This document shows positions 1 to 9,101 of a stretch of 26,654 nucleotides of DNA, in pieces. The stretch spans positions 378,989 through 405,642 of the forward strand of contig BJOX01000189.1 of NCBI GenBank assembly GCA_009731375.1, read 5' to 3'. This DNA is from Paulinella micropora (taxonomy: Eukaryota > Cercozoa > Imbricatea > Euglyphida). Each line of letters opens with the position of its first letter. Positions within the stretch are counted from its first letter, which is position 1. A program made the position numbers and the translations under genes. The notes below the pieces were generated by a model. The model searched no databases and had not been told where the DNA came from. It was given only the letters and a program-made list of their open reading frames with translations.

Positions 1-1
1 C

Positions 2-2959
2 TGGGACCAGTACGGTACAGCCCGAGTACCCAAACCACGACCACCAAGGAGAACATGGTCCCTGTACCCAGCACCCGACCCGATGTGCATAGTCCATATC
101 CTCCGGGAACTGGGTGGCGGGACAGAAGGGACAAACGCCTACCTCTGTACACGAATATGGCAGAGAACGCCCAGAGACCCCAGGACCGTGTTTCAAATAC
201 TCCCCACCGGTGCGGTAGCACTTCTATTGCACAAACTCCCCCGGAATCTTAAGGACAAACACCATATCGACACCCTAATTCCCAAGGTCCAGGCAGACCC
301 ACCGGCACGGGATCACCCCGGAACCATACGGGATGCCATAGACAGGAGTACCACGGCGATAATACACGTAGATGGGTCTAGCTTCCCAAACTTGGGCAAT
401 GCGGGAGGGTTCGGGGCCATCCTGATTCACCAAGAAGCCATTATCACCATATATGGATCCCATGCCAACCCGACCACCAGCGCACATCAAGAAGTCGGAG
501 GGATGGCTATGGCCCTTCATTACGTCCGTACCAGCGGATGGCGCCCCCAGCAGACCTATGCGTTCACCGACTACAAGGGACTCGCAGACTGCCCCCTGGA
601 ATCCGAGTACCAAAAACTTTTCCCGGAAAGGCCGCAGCCAATCTTATGGGACGCAATAGCTAGATATAAGATCGAGATGGGCCACCTACACATCCAGTGG
701 ATCGCATCCCATGTGGAGAATAGCTTCAAATGGCAACAATGCCTAAACACGGTATGCGACCGGTTGGCCAAGGAAGCAGCACTCCTACCCATCCACCGCT
801 TGATAGACGACTGGGCCCGAACACATCCTGGGGACCACACACAGACCCTACGCCAACATACTCCCTCTCCAGGCTACCGCCTCAACATCCCGGGAGGATA
901 TACACGGATCCTGACGCGTATCCCCTCCAACTTAACTACATACCCGGAGAGGTCACAAGCCATCCAAGAAGCACGCCGGGACTTCTCCATGGAGGAACTA
1001 AAAGCAGCGATACAGAGCAAGAAAGGGACCTCAGCAGGATTGGATCAAGTCCCACCGGCTGCACTGAAAATACTTTCTGGACCCGGCCAAGCATATATCC
1101 TACAACACTTTAACAAATGCTGGAGGGAAGGAGTCATACCCACAGAATGGAAAGCCACCCAGCTTGTCCAATTATGGAAAGAGAAGGGGACGGGGGCTGA
1201 TCCGAAGGACTGGAGACCTATCATGATCTCCAAAGCCATAATGAACCTATACGCTAAAATGGTGGATCTCCGCCTACGCACCCTCATGTTAGATGTAGGC
1301 AGCGTCAGCAAAACCGCCAAAGCCAACTGCCCCCGAATCTCGGGGGCGGACGAAGCTAACCTGACGTTACGTCTCATCATTCACGATGTTCACCACGCAG
1401 CGGCGGTCACAGGAAAGACGCACACCCTGATCCTAACGGCTGTGGATGTAGAAAAGGCTTTTGACTCGGTAGAACTACCTGTCATACACGATGCACTGAC
1501 AGCAATTGCCGCATCACCACACGAATTCCCGGAACTCTTCGCATTCGTCCATCACCTTTACAAGGGAGCGACCATCCATACTCGAGGACCGGATGGGACC
1601 CAGGCCTCGGGAGAACCCATACATCGAGGCCGAGGCACCGCACAAGGCAGCCCGATCAGCCCGACGTTATTCTCGATCACCAACGAATACCGAAAACGCC
1701 TCCGGAACGGACCATCTTCCACATCATACTCCCCCGGATACCAATTCTACGGGGCCGGCCGCCAATTTAATTCATGGCCAGCACTACGAGGCAGGACCCT
1801 CACAAACATGGAAGTCACAATCCAATCCCAACATACATTCGCGGATGACGAATGGCATGCGCATGGAGGACCAGGAACCAAGGATCAGTACATTGAAGCC
1901 GCCCGGGAGGAGTTCCACAAATCCCAAGATCAACTCCATGGCACAGGATTTCTCACAGCGACTGCTAAGAGCTTTACACTAGGAATCATGGTTCACCCAT
2001 CAGGAGCCACAGAAGACTTTGACGTAGGTCTCACTGACCGGGATGGGGTGCCCATCCCCAGCCTAACCAAATATACTAAATTCCGATCACTAGGACTCTT
2101 CACATCCGGCCTCAATGACCACAAACCCCAAGTGAACGAGATCATGGCCAATCTCCTCATGGCAACCCAGGTGGCACTAGGCCTAAACATCACCAATCCC
2201 CGACGACGAGAAGCCCTACGGGACCTGGTGCCTGGCACAGCGGATTTTCCACTAGGATGGACGACACTCACGGAGGAGGAAGCCGACACAATGGATAAAT
2301 ACTATCGAGAATGTTTCCGGAACACCTTAAAGATGAAACAAACAGACATCCCCAACGCTTTCCTCTACGGACCACGAGGCAAATGCGGAGGCTTTGGCCT
2401 CCCACGATTCAAGGATAGGGCAAACCTGCGAATGGCCACGGTTTTCCTGTGGGGAATAACGTCGCACGACCGGGCTACCCAGATCGCAGTACACTCCCAT
2501 CTGCGTCTGCTGCAAGATGCCTTCCTGCCACAACACGACCGTACCGAAGGATGCAACCCCCGCAGACCGCCCTCGGACCAACCCCCTACGACCACGGCCA
2601 TCCATAACGCACATACCCCGGACGCCCAGCATAACAGGCCCCCCCGGGAAATGAAGACCCAAAAAACAGACCAGGAGGCTCAAGTACATAACCTCATTCA
2701 ACGCATCCAAGCCCTTAATATCCCCCCAGCTTACCTCCAGACCGCACGTCTCCCGGAGGCTATGGGATGGCACCCGGACGACCAGGACCCAAACGAATAC
2801 CCACCACCAGGGAGAGCCTATTACCAACAATCGATTAGAGCCCTGCAACCAGCACACATCTCGTGGAAAGACATCAAAGTGAACAATCCCCACCCGCCCC
2901 CCGTGCGGAACCAACCTTTCCTAGATTGGTATTTACATGAACACCTAGAACAAAGATGA
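2..2959 (+). CDS. LINE polyprotein, RNase H + reverse transcriptase part (5' partial)
   Basis: The frame is open from base 2, so it probably starts upstream; the first in-frame Met is at 83 (residue numbers count from it, 958 aa to the TGA). Residues ~90-235 form an RNase H domain with the catalytic set D97 (VDGSS), E137, D163 (TDYKG) and D226, plus H210. Residues ~305-650 are a non-LTR reverse transcriptase: KKGTSAGLDQVP, the DWRPI motif, VDVEKAFDS with catalytic D455, GTAQGSPISPTLF, and FADD with D588/D589. It would copy element RNA at a nicked target and degrade the RNA strand. The rest (~650-958) looks like RT thumb and linker without named motifs. It ends at TGA 2957-2959, but the same frame stays open to 3820. 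RNase H ahead of RT is unusual. Family assignment is confident; clade is not. Confidence 0.85.
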   Translation, partial: WDQYGTARVPKPRPPRRTWSLYPAPDPMCIVHILRELGGGTEGTNAYLCTRIWQRTPRDPRTVFQILPTGAVALLLHKLPRNLKDKHHIDTLIPKVQADPPARDHPGTIRDAIDRSTTAIIHVDGSSFPNLGNAGGFGAILIHQEAIITIYGSHANPTTSAHQEVGGMAMALHYVRTSGWRPQQTYAFTDYKGLADCPLESEYQKLFPERPQPILWDAIARYKIEMGHLHIQWIASHVENSFKWQQCLNTVCDRLAKEAALLPIHRLIDDWARTHPGDHTQTLRQHTPSPGYRLNIPGGYTRILTRIPSNLTTYPERSQAIQEARRDFSMEELKAAIQSKKGTSAGLDQVPPAALKILSGPGQAYILQHFNKCWREGVIPTEWKATQLVQLWKEKGTGADPKDWRPIMISKAIMNLYAKMVDLRLRTLMLDVGSVSKTAKANCPRISGADEANLTLRLIIHDVHHAAAVTGKTHTLILTAVDVEKAFDSVELPVIHDALTAIAASPHEFPELFAFVHHLYKGATIHTRGPDGTQASGEPIHRGRGTAQGSPISPTLFSITNEYRKRLRNGPSSTSYSPGYQFYGAGRQFNSWPALRGRTLTNMEVTIQSQHTFADDEWHAHGGPGTKDQYIEAAREEFHKSQDQLHGTGFLTATAKSFTLGIMVHPSGATEDFDVGLTDRDGVPIPSLTKYTKFRSLGLFTSGLNDHKPQVNEIMANLLMATQVALGLNITNPRRREALRDLVPGTADFPLGWTTLTEEEADTMDKYYRECFRNTLKMKQTDIPNAFLYGPRGKCGGFGLPRFKDRANLRMATVFLWGITSHDRATQIAVHSHLRLLQDAFLPQHDRTEGCNPRRPPSDQPPTTTAIHNAHTPDAQHNRPPREMKTQKTDQEAQVHNLIQRIQALNIPPAYLQTARLPEAMGWHPDDQDPNEYPPPGRAYYQQSIRALQPAHISWKDIKVNNPHPPPVRNQPFLDWYLHEHLEQR

Positions 2960-3820
2960 TACCAAGGATACCTAGGACTAGAATGGATAGGAAGTTGCCG
3001 AGATCTGGGGATAGGAATACAACTACGTCATGACAACAGCGGAAACGCAACAGAGAACAACAATGGAAGGCTCCACTCTCAATACGTTATTACAGTCCAG
3101 CACCGTTTTACGGGGAAAATAACCTTAGTAACAGACTGTCGACAAGCGATACTACGAGCCAAAGCAGACATACGGACCAGGAACCTATGGTCGCTTCGAC
3201 ACCGGGTCAGTACCAACCTTGGGAAAGCAATGGTCGCCCCCAGGTTTGCACTGGAGTGGGGACCGGCTGCTGAAATGAGATGGGAGACACAGCACATCTC
3301 CAGCAAATACCTAGGCCCAGGGACAAGGCGAGAGGACTGGGAAATCAAAGTCATCTTGATGTGCCAACTCAATGCCTGGGATACCCCAGCTATGACAAGT
3401 GTCCGCACAAAAAATAAAACAGACGGCACCTGCCCATACTGCGACCACGTGGGGTCCATCAAACATTTCATGACCAGCACAGACCCCCCACACCCCCAGG
3501 AACTTATAAACGCCATCAATGCCAGACACTCCGCATCACATGCGATCCTCAAGAAACATCTGAGCATCGACCCGAACATCCCGCCTGAAGACCAACCACA
3601 TCATATGATCCTCATCGCAGAGGAAGGCAAAGCAACCACCCTCTCAGCCACCCACAACATAGACCTGGCATGGACCCGCTTAGGTGAGCGAGGGCATACA
3701 TGTCGGACACACGGACCCATCCAGCCGCACGCCTGGCCGATGATCTACGTGAAGAAGGGGAATCATGGAAACCAGACCTACTCCTTCCCCCATCACCGAC
3801 ATCACCAAATATTTACCTAG
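2960..3820 (+). pseudogene. LINE polyprotein continuation with zinc-binding motif
   Basis: This is the same frame as the RNase H-RT segment and is free of stops from just after TGA 2957-2959 until TAG 3818-3820. First Met in the segment is 3230, but the segment reads as a continuation of the polyprotein, not a separate gene. It contains a CPYC pair (Cys codons at 3431 and 3440) and a His at 3464, spaced C-x2-C-x7-H. This matches the zinc-binding tail found before the endonuclease in R2-like LINEs. The expected fourth ligand, five residues after the His, is Thr instead of Cys. The last ~35 codons before TAG probably lie past a frame change, because the endonuclease continues in the next frame. 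The segment is either translated by readthrough or is a decayed part of the ORF. Confidence 0.6.
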
Positions 3821-4299
3821 TAGAAGCAACATCTCGATCCGACGAATGGCTTATTCGATTAGATCAATCAATATATGCAATGACAACAAGCAGTAACACC
3901 AGACGATTATGGGACGAACACGGGCTGAGAATCCAACCACCCTTCAACTTCCAAGACCCAACCTCCCCCCGCGGAGAGGACCCACCAGTCAGCTGGCCGT
4001 TTGAACCCTGGCAATCAACAACACCACACGGATATAACCCCAGAGCCATTTACGAACATAGATACCACAAATATATGGAAAAAATACATGATCTCAAGCT
4101 AAGCTCCCAAGGCCGCTGCGAACCCCAACTCCTCATGCTTGCTATGGGAGCCAGAGGGTATATCCCATCAACAGGATTCAAGCTGATCAAGGATCTTTTC
4201 TCTAGTGCCCAGGCAAGAGCGGTCTATCAAGAACTCACCGACCTTTGCCACGATCATATCCTGAAAGTATGGCAATTTCTTCATACATGCCCAACGTAA
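3700..4299 (+). CDS. LINE restriction-like endonuclease (RLE) domain, out of frame with RT
   Basis: The 199-codon frame from Met 3700 to TAA has a PD-(D/E)XK-like endonuclease arrangement. It shows an RTH motif, an ARLADDLREEGE helix, then KPDLLL followed 15 residues later by YLVEAT, which supply the acidic pair. Further on, RCEPQLLMLAMGARGYIP resembles the segment after the RLE in R2-type elements. Known RLEs of this type nick the target DNA to prime reverse transcription. The domain overlaps the preceding frame by 121 bp in a different frame. A frame change between about 3670 and 3710 would join them, upstream of the PDL motif. Met 3700 is simply the first ATG; independent initiation is unlikely. 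The next stops, TAA TAA at 4297-4302, mark the real end of the element's coding region. Confidence 0.65.
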   Translation: MSDTRTHPAARLADDLREEGESWKPDLLLPPSPTSPNIYLVEATSRSDEWLIRLDQSIYAMTTSSNTRRLWDEHGLRIQPPFNFQDPTSPRGEDPPVSWPFEPWQSTTPHGYNPRAIYEHRYHKYMEKIHDLKLSSQGRCEPQLLMLAMGARGYIPSTGFKLIKDLFSSAQARAVYQELTDLCHDHILKVWQFLHTCPT

Positions 4300-4424
4300 T
4301 AACCCCGCCCCAGGCCCATTCTACCCATCTTATTTAAGCACAGGAAGTATTGCATGAATAGATTGATCTGACACACCCCTGGCGGAACCGGTGGGAACAT
4401 ACAAGGAGGCAGAGGACACAGGAA
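4300..4424 (+). other. LINE 3' untranslated region
   Basis: A short non-coding stretch lies between the terminal TAA TAA and the AAT tail. It includes a GGCGGAACCGGTGGG segment but no recognised gene. In RLE-type LINEs the 3' UTR is the usual reverse-transcriptase recognition site; that role is inferred here, not seen. Confidence 0.5.

Positions 4425-4475
<51 letters not shown>
4425..4475 (+). repeat. (AAT)17 microsatellite, LINE 3' tail
   Basis: Seventeen uninterrupted AAT units directly follow the LINE 3' UTR, then (TA)n runs from 4476 to 4494 and again near 4507-4520. Short-repeat tails instead of poly(A) are known from several RLE-type LINE families, so this is taken as the element's 3' end. 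Later slippage may have extended it. Confidence 0.75.
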
Positions 4476-5576
4476 TATATATATATATATATATGAATAA
4501 ATAAATATATATATATATACTATAAAGAGAAGGAAAAGAAAGAACCTATATTAAAGGGCACGCATATAATCCAAAAGAAAGTAAGGATAATCACCGGGTA
4601 GAATTAATAAGATACCGTCAAGGAACCAAGATTTAGACCTAGTCTCCCTACCTTACTAAACCTATAAGAGCATCCAATAAACTAAGCCGGTGGCAAGGGG
4701 ACAGGACCAACAACATACGGACCAACACACTAGACACGCAAGACTCTGCGGAAAAACTGCTGCATACCATAAAGAATAAAAATGAGAAAAAAAATTCAAG
4801 GGACCGATAAACAAGCTCAAAAAAAAAAGGGAAAAAAAAAATTCAAGCTACCAGAGGATATTTCGATCGAGAGGATATCAGGAGACCCAGGCGGATCAAG
4901 ACGGAACTCAAGATCAAGGAGAGACCAGTGGACCCAGGCGGATCCAGACGGAGCTAAAGACCGATATACATAATACTCTTTTCAAACCTTTACATAAAAC
5001 GCCCGACTGCTATGACAACATCATACAGAAGGTCGTCTACATGTGTGCGGCCAGTCGTGCTCTTCCAAGTGTCATTCCCTAGCGCGATGGGTCGGTCTTC
5101 GGATTCGCCCCCTCTCGCCGCAGTGGGGTTATGCGCAGGTTTGGAGCCCACACGCGGTGACGAGTGAGGACTAACAACCCTTACCGGCAGTCGAATACTC
5201 CAACAAACCCCCCTTGTAGTATGAGCATAAGTTGAAATTTTCTCCTGCATATTTTTCAACAGTTTTTATTGCCACTGAGTTTTCACACTGTTTGTTTTTT
5301 ATAAAACTATTTTCACTCAGACAGTGTCTTTGAATGCATAGTGTGCAGGCATAGTGTGACACATTGTCATGAATTTTGCGTTGGGGAGTATTTCAATATA
5401 TGTACTTGAAGTTCAAATTTTGAAAAAAGTTCATTCATAACTATAAAACTGCAAAAGCGTATCTTCCCCCCGATTCATTCACATGTCATCGAATATTACT
5501 CATCATCTGTTATTTAATATCGAAAAAGAGAAGGAGAAACTATTCTGGTAAAACCGGAAGTTCCGGCCAAAATAAC
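4476..5576. other. Spacer between the LINE and the LTR element
   Basis: No gene is supported here. It starts with AT repeats, followed by A-rich sequence whose composition resembles the LINE up to about 4980. It includes a degenerate 30-bp repeat at 4885-4914 and 4932-4961 (period 47 bp; core ACCCAGGCGGATC). From about 4985 composition changes to ordinary unique DNA with T-rich stretches. A near-palindrome, CCGGAAGTTCCGG, lies just upstream of the LTR insertion point. Open frames of 60-90 codons in this stretch have no recognisable motif. Confidence 0.5.
4885..4961. repeat. Two-copy 47-bp-period direct repeat
   Basis: ACCCAGGCGGATC followed by AAGACGGAACT or CAGACGGAGCT occurs at 4885 and again at 4932. 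The copies are about 85-90% identical by eye. It may be the last part of the LINE 3' region or unrelated A-rich spacer. Confidence 0.6.
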
Positions 5577-5821
5577 TGTAGGCATCACCCCCGGATAGCC
5601 GGTTAAAAGTACCCTTTTCTGGTGTCAGGTGCACCTAGTTTTTTCCCATTATTTTCAATGTCGTTTTGCCGGATTTGACCTAATGCCATTTTAACCTTGG
5701 TCTGTTGCCGTTTTCTTTTCGGCTTCACTGAGCTAATATAACGAGACATCATTCTCTTTTGGGGATTTGTGTCTGGTTGTATTACCGACTTTTTATTGAG
5801 CTATCTTCGGGGATTGTAACA
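5577..5821 (+). repeat. 5' LTR (245 bp)
   Basis: It begins TGTAGGCATCA and ends GGGATTGTAACA. It matches 15720-15966 with three substitutions (T/A, G/A, T/G) and two single-base length differences in C and T runs. It is short for this superfamily. An AT-rich CTAATATAACG stretch around 5734-5744 is the only TATA-like site seen and is a weak promoter candidate. No AATAAA is present. Confidence 0.95.
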
Positions 5822-6590
5822 TTGGAGTCACAAGCACAAGGCTGATTTCTTTTCTGGCTTGTTTTTGGAACAGCAGAAAGAAAAATTGGACAGACCTATC
5901 TCTTCTGAGTAGGTGTTCCAAAAAACAAATACTCCAGCACATCCCCACACAGCTCTTTTTGCAAAACTAGACGTCTAGGCGTTTGTGAGTAGGTGTCTCA
6001 GTACCCTCTCCACAGCCTGTATCTGTGTCCTCACAAGGAGGCCAGACACCAGACCTCGTAGCTGTTCTTTTGTTCTCTCTTGAGACAGAGACAGAGTAGG
6101 TCAACAGACGTACAAACAAACACTCACAGTTACAAACAAACTTGAAGGACACGAGCGTAGTACTCTACCTTTCAAGTCTGTGCACTTTGTTGCCTCTCAA
6201 ACCACACACATCAGAGTATTTTTGCAAATCTCTGACTGTCTTTCGACAATAGGTCTGAACAAGTGTCAGACGACAAGTCGACTTCTCAAGGAGTGCTTCT
6301 CTAGCCTCTTTGACATTATCTGTACATAGGTCCTCGTACCTCATAACAGATACAACAACAAAAAGAGAAAAAGAAAAGAGGAGTGGAGAAGGAGATCAAA
6401 TTTTCAGAGAAAGTCGTACAGATTACTTCTTTCTCACAAAAAAAAAAAAAAAAAACACATAAGACATAGAGGTGAGACGCTCTCTCTCTATACTGTCTTT
6501 TCGTTTTTTCTCTCTATTCGTTCCTCATAGACGAACAGAGCAATTACTGGGTAGAAACAACTCTGTCTCATCCGTATTCCTTCAGCATCC
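5822..6590 (+). other. LTR element leader (5' UTR)
   Basis: This 769-bp stretch between the 5' LTR and the gag ATG has no convincing ORF. It contains an 18-A run near 6439-6456 and short repeated words such as GAGTAGGTGT (around 5907 and 5985). It would hold dimerisation and packaging signals and possibly promoter elements, but none can be read directly. Gag's Met at 6591 is chosen because it is the first ATG of the long intact frame. Confidence 0.6.
5823..5837 (+). other. Putative tRNA primer-binding site
   Basis: TGGAGTCACAAGCAC starts one base after the CA end of the 5' LTR. A TGG at this position would pair with the CCA end of a tRNA, as expected for minus-strand priming. The tRNA species was not identified. 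Confidence 0.6.
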
Positions 6591-9101
6591 ATGTCTACTA
6601 GGTCTGAAGACTGGCAGGAAGGAGGGGGGGAGAGTGAGCGAACCCCAGGAAACGAAGAGGAGTTCGTTGACTCTCATGCAGAAGGAGGAGATCTGGCACC
6701 TTCCTTTGACACAGGAGGAGCAGAGAATCAATTTTTTACTGCGCCTTCCTTTGACACAGGAGGAGCAGAGGAAGTCGAGGAGGAGCAGAAGGGAGGAGAG
6801 GAAGCGAGGTTTGTGGCCGAATATGGCAAACTAAGTAAGAAGGAGTTTGAGGAGAAGAAAGGGAAGGATGAGGCCTATAAATGGCTATACATTCCCCAAG
6901 AAATGCGATGGGGACAACCCTTGAAGAAGGAGGACATCTGTTACCCTCTCCCAAGGCAAGCTCTGCCTCTGGCAGAATTCCTCAGAGACGACGGTGCACA
7001 GTTACAGGTGCAACATGTCTCATTTGGGGACAATATGTCTTTACTGGAGCTACTCGACCTCTCATGGACAGTGTTTGAGTGTGCTATACTCTTTGAGTAC
7101 CAGACTGGAAAGACTGTGCTGCCATGGAACACAAGAGCACTGGCTAGGTTGCTCGATCCTGGTCAGGACATTGATTCAATAAAGAGAGTGGAAAAGGAGT
7201 TTAAGTTCAGGAATCCAAAAGGACAGATCAATGTCATGGATGTGTCTCTGAAACTTATGGAGGCCAAGTTAGTGGACCTGGGTAAACTCCAACACACCCA
7301 GTTTGGCAGGGACCTTCACCCGGCCCTGAGGGAAATAGAAGGCGAAGCTGGAGGGGTGACGAGGATGAAGAAGCTGCATGCGGCCTTGGTGAAGGATGAC
7401 GCATGGAAGAGGTGGGTCTTCACGAAGGATCATACGATCTTGGAGGGGACGGCCGCACCACCCCCCACCAATAAAGCGGGAGAGAAGGAGTTGGCGGAGA
7501 AGGCCTTGTTCCTTCGGAAGGCAGCTGAGATCCTGTCTTTTTTTCATCATGCCCAAGAGCTGTATATCAAAGAGCTAGCGGCTGAGAAAGAAAAGAAGGA
7601 GATGGAGGCAAAGATTGCATTAGCCAAGGCGGCGGGAACAAAGGGACCGAAATATTCCTCTGGATCTTATATGGCTCCCTCGGGCCGCTCCGCCCCGTCA
7701 GCCCACACAGCCCCTTCGGCCCCTGCGACTAGCTCAGCGCCTACCACTGTTATTGTCAACAGTAATGACAAAAAGGACAGACAGGCTATCATACAGGCCT
7801 TCCAAAAATATACAAAGTCCGATGCCACTGCTCTGACGCTGTATGCAGAGACAGCGAGTCAGAAGGACACGGATGCGAACCTTCGAGACAAGCTCAGAAG
7901 AATTGATGCTTGTATGAAGCAGCATCCAACGGACGAAACACAGGAGTATGAGGCGTTGTACACCTTGTTGGACCCATCAATCATCACACAAGGGTTTGAT
8001 GTTGGGGAGTACAAGGCGATGAGAGCGGTAGAGGTGGCGGCTAGGAGAGCAGCCTCAGACCTGCAATGCACGGTGCCAGTTGCCGTCCTCTTGCAATACT
8101 TTAAAACTCATGGGTATCAGCACCTGTGCACTGGTACTTTGATTGGGTTTGAGATTTTTCAAGAGGTGAACGAAGGGCTGGGCATTGGCACGAGGTTGGC
8201 AGCGATCCTCACTGAGGTCAGCGCCAAGTACGGGCTCTTTTATAGCCGGAAGTCTATCATTTTGTACTTCCTGAGTGCTTTGTGTACACGACACCCGAGC
8301 AAGCTCGCAAGGATCATACAGTCCTGTCCGACCTTCACGGCGGTGAAGACGGCGGATTTTTTAGAAACGAATATATACGAGAGGACTGTAGCGGCTACTC
8401 CGCCGGGCGACCTGTTCAAGGAGGTGCTCGACGCGTGTTCCGAATTGGACACGGCCACCGAGTCATTCTCCAGTGCCGCGACACAGGGGGTTGGAGGTGC
8501 TCAAGCAGCACATGCAACTCGAACGGCAGGTCTCAAGAGGGGGAGAGATGAGCCGACGCCGTGCTACCGCTATTTTTCATACATGGCGTGTAAGCATGAG
8601 GCACAGAAAGGAGTAGGCAATTGCCTCTTCAGCCACGACTCTCTTGATGATAGGCAGCGAAATCTTTTCCTTAGAGAGCTCGAAGGCATGAAAAAGACCA
8701 TGTACGCCATGTACAAGAAGGAGTTGGAGGAGGGGAGGTGGAATGCGAATATGGTCTCGGATGCGGAGTTCCGGGAGGCCATCATTTACTTCCTTGACAG
8801 AATGAAGAGAAGGGAGAAGAGAGAGACATCGGGCCGATCAAAGGCGCCGACTAGAGGAGGAGGAGAGACGAGAGGATCGTCACGAGGGTCCCGAGGGACA
8901 CCAAGAGGGGCGGCACCACGAGGACGAGGCTTTCGTGGAAGGGGAGGACGGACCCCAGCGCGCCCTCCCAGAGGACACGGATACTGGAATTATAGCACCA
9001 GTTCCAGCTCCAACTACCCCCAGCAAGCTTATACCGCTACGGAGGGGGGACGTCAAGACGAAGACACCGGCTCAGGTGAGCGTGTTGTCGTCGTAGACTG
9101 A
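6591..9101 (+). CDS. gag: Gag-like structural protein with CCCH finger and RGG tail
   Basis: This 836-aa protein is placed as Gag by position ahead of Pol and by its RNA-binding C-terminus. The acidic N-terminus contains PSFDTGGAE twice (from residues 37 and 52; a 45-bp in-frame duplication). Residues ~80-300 are probably capsid-like, by position only. A Lys/Glu-rich predicted coiled coil follows at ~298-348, then a Ser/Ala/Pro linker at ~355-385. A second helical-looking region spans ~390-620. A zinc finger C658-x8-C667-x10-C678-x3-H682 resembles CCCH RNA-binding fingers, not the usual C-x2-C-x4-H-x4-C knuckle. An RG/RGG-rich tail covers ~755-795. Length is well above the 300-500 aa of typical Ty3 Gag. 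The TGA at 9099-9101 is in frame with Pol and followed by CGG. Confidence 0.85.
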   Translation: MSTRSEDWQEGGGESERTPGNEEEFVDSHAEGGDLAPSFDTGGAENQFFTAPSFDTGGAEEVEEEQKGGEEARFVAEYGKLSKKEFEEKKGKDEAYKWLYIPQEMRWGQPLKKEDICYPLPRQALPLAEFLRDDGAQLQVQHVSFGDNMSLLELLDLSWTVFECAILFEYQTGKTVLPWNTRALARLLDPGQDIDSIKRVEKEFKFRNPKGQINVMDVSLKLMEAKLVDLGKLQHTQFGRDLHPALREIEGEAGGVTRMKKLHAALVKDDAWKRWVFTKDHTILEGTAAPPPTNKAGEKELAEKALFLRKAAEILSFFHHAQELYIKELAAEKEKKEMEAKIALAKAAGTKGPKYSSGSYMAPSGRSAPSAHTAPSAPATSSAPTTVIVNSNDKKDRQAIIQAFQKYTKSDATALTLYAETASQKDTDANLRDKLRRIDACMKQHPTDETQEYEALYTLLDPSIITQGFDVGEYKAMRAVEVAARRAASDLQCTVPVAVLLQYFKTHGYQHLCTGTLIGFEIFQEVNEGLGIGTRLAAILTEVSAKYGLFYSRKSIILYFLSALCTRHPSKLARIIQSCPTFTAVKTADFLETNIYERTVAATPPGDLFKEVLDACSELDTATESFSSAATQGVGGAQAAHATRTAGLKRGRDEPTPCYRYFSYMACKHEAQKGVGNCLFSHDSLDDRQRNLFLRELEGMKKTMYAMYKKELEEGRWNANMVSDAEFREAIIYFLDRMKRREKRETSGRSKAPTRGGGETRGSSRGSRGTPRGAAPRGRGFRGRGGRTPARPPRGHGYWNYSTSSSSNYPQQAYTATEGGRQDEDTGSGERVVVVD

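Larger units (their letters stand above)
1..4475 (+). mobile_element. RLE-type non-LTR (LINE) retrotransposon, 5' end outside window
   Basis: This is a non-LTR retrotransposon copy read from its 3' portion. The coding order is RNase H, reverse transcriptase, zinc-binding tail, restriction-like endonuclease, then a short 3' UTR and a (AAT)17 tail at 4425-4475. A microsatellite tail with no LTR is typical of target-primed reverse transcription. The element enters from the left edge, so its promoter, 5' UTR and any upstream domain are missing. One in-frame TGA (2957-2959) and a frame change near 3670-3710 interrupt the coding region, so this copy is probably degenerate. The 3' boundary is inferred from the tail; the similar-looking sequence at 4476-4980 could also belong to the element. 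No target-site duplication can be tested because the 5' end is absent. Confidence 0.85.

Noticed and set aside
2327-2914. 195-codon minus-strand frame inside the LINE
   Set aside because: It is a shadow of the RT-containing frame; no family motif.
4782-4973. Lys/Arg-rich 63-codon frame
   Set aside because: A-rich low-complexity DNA with no recognisable domain.
5040-5210. Possible tRNA-derived SINE
   Set aside because: Some G/C-rich text resembles A- and B-box wording, but a proper B box (GGTTCGANTCC) and a cloverleaf are not present.
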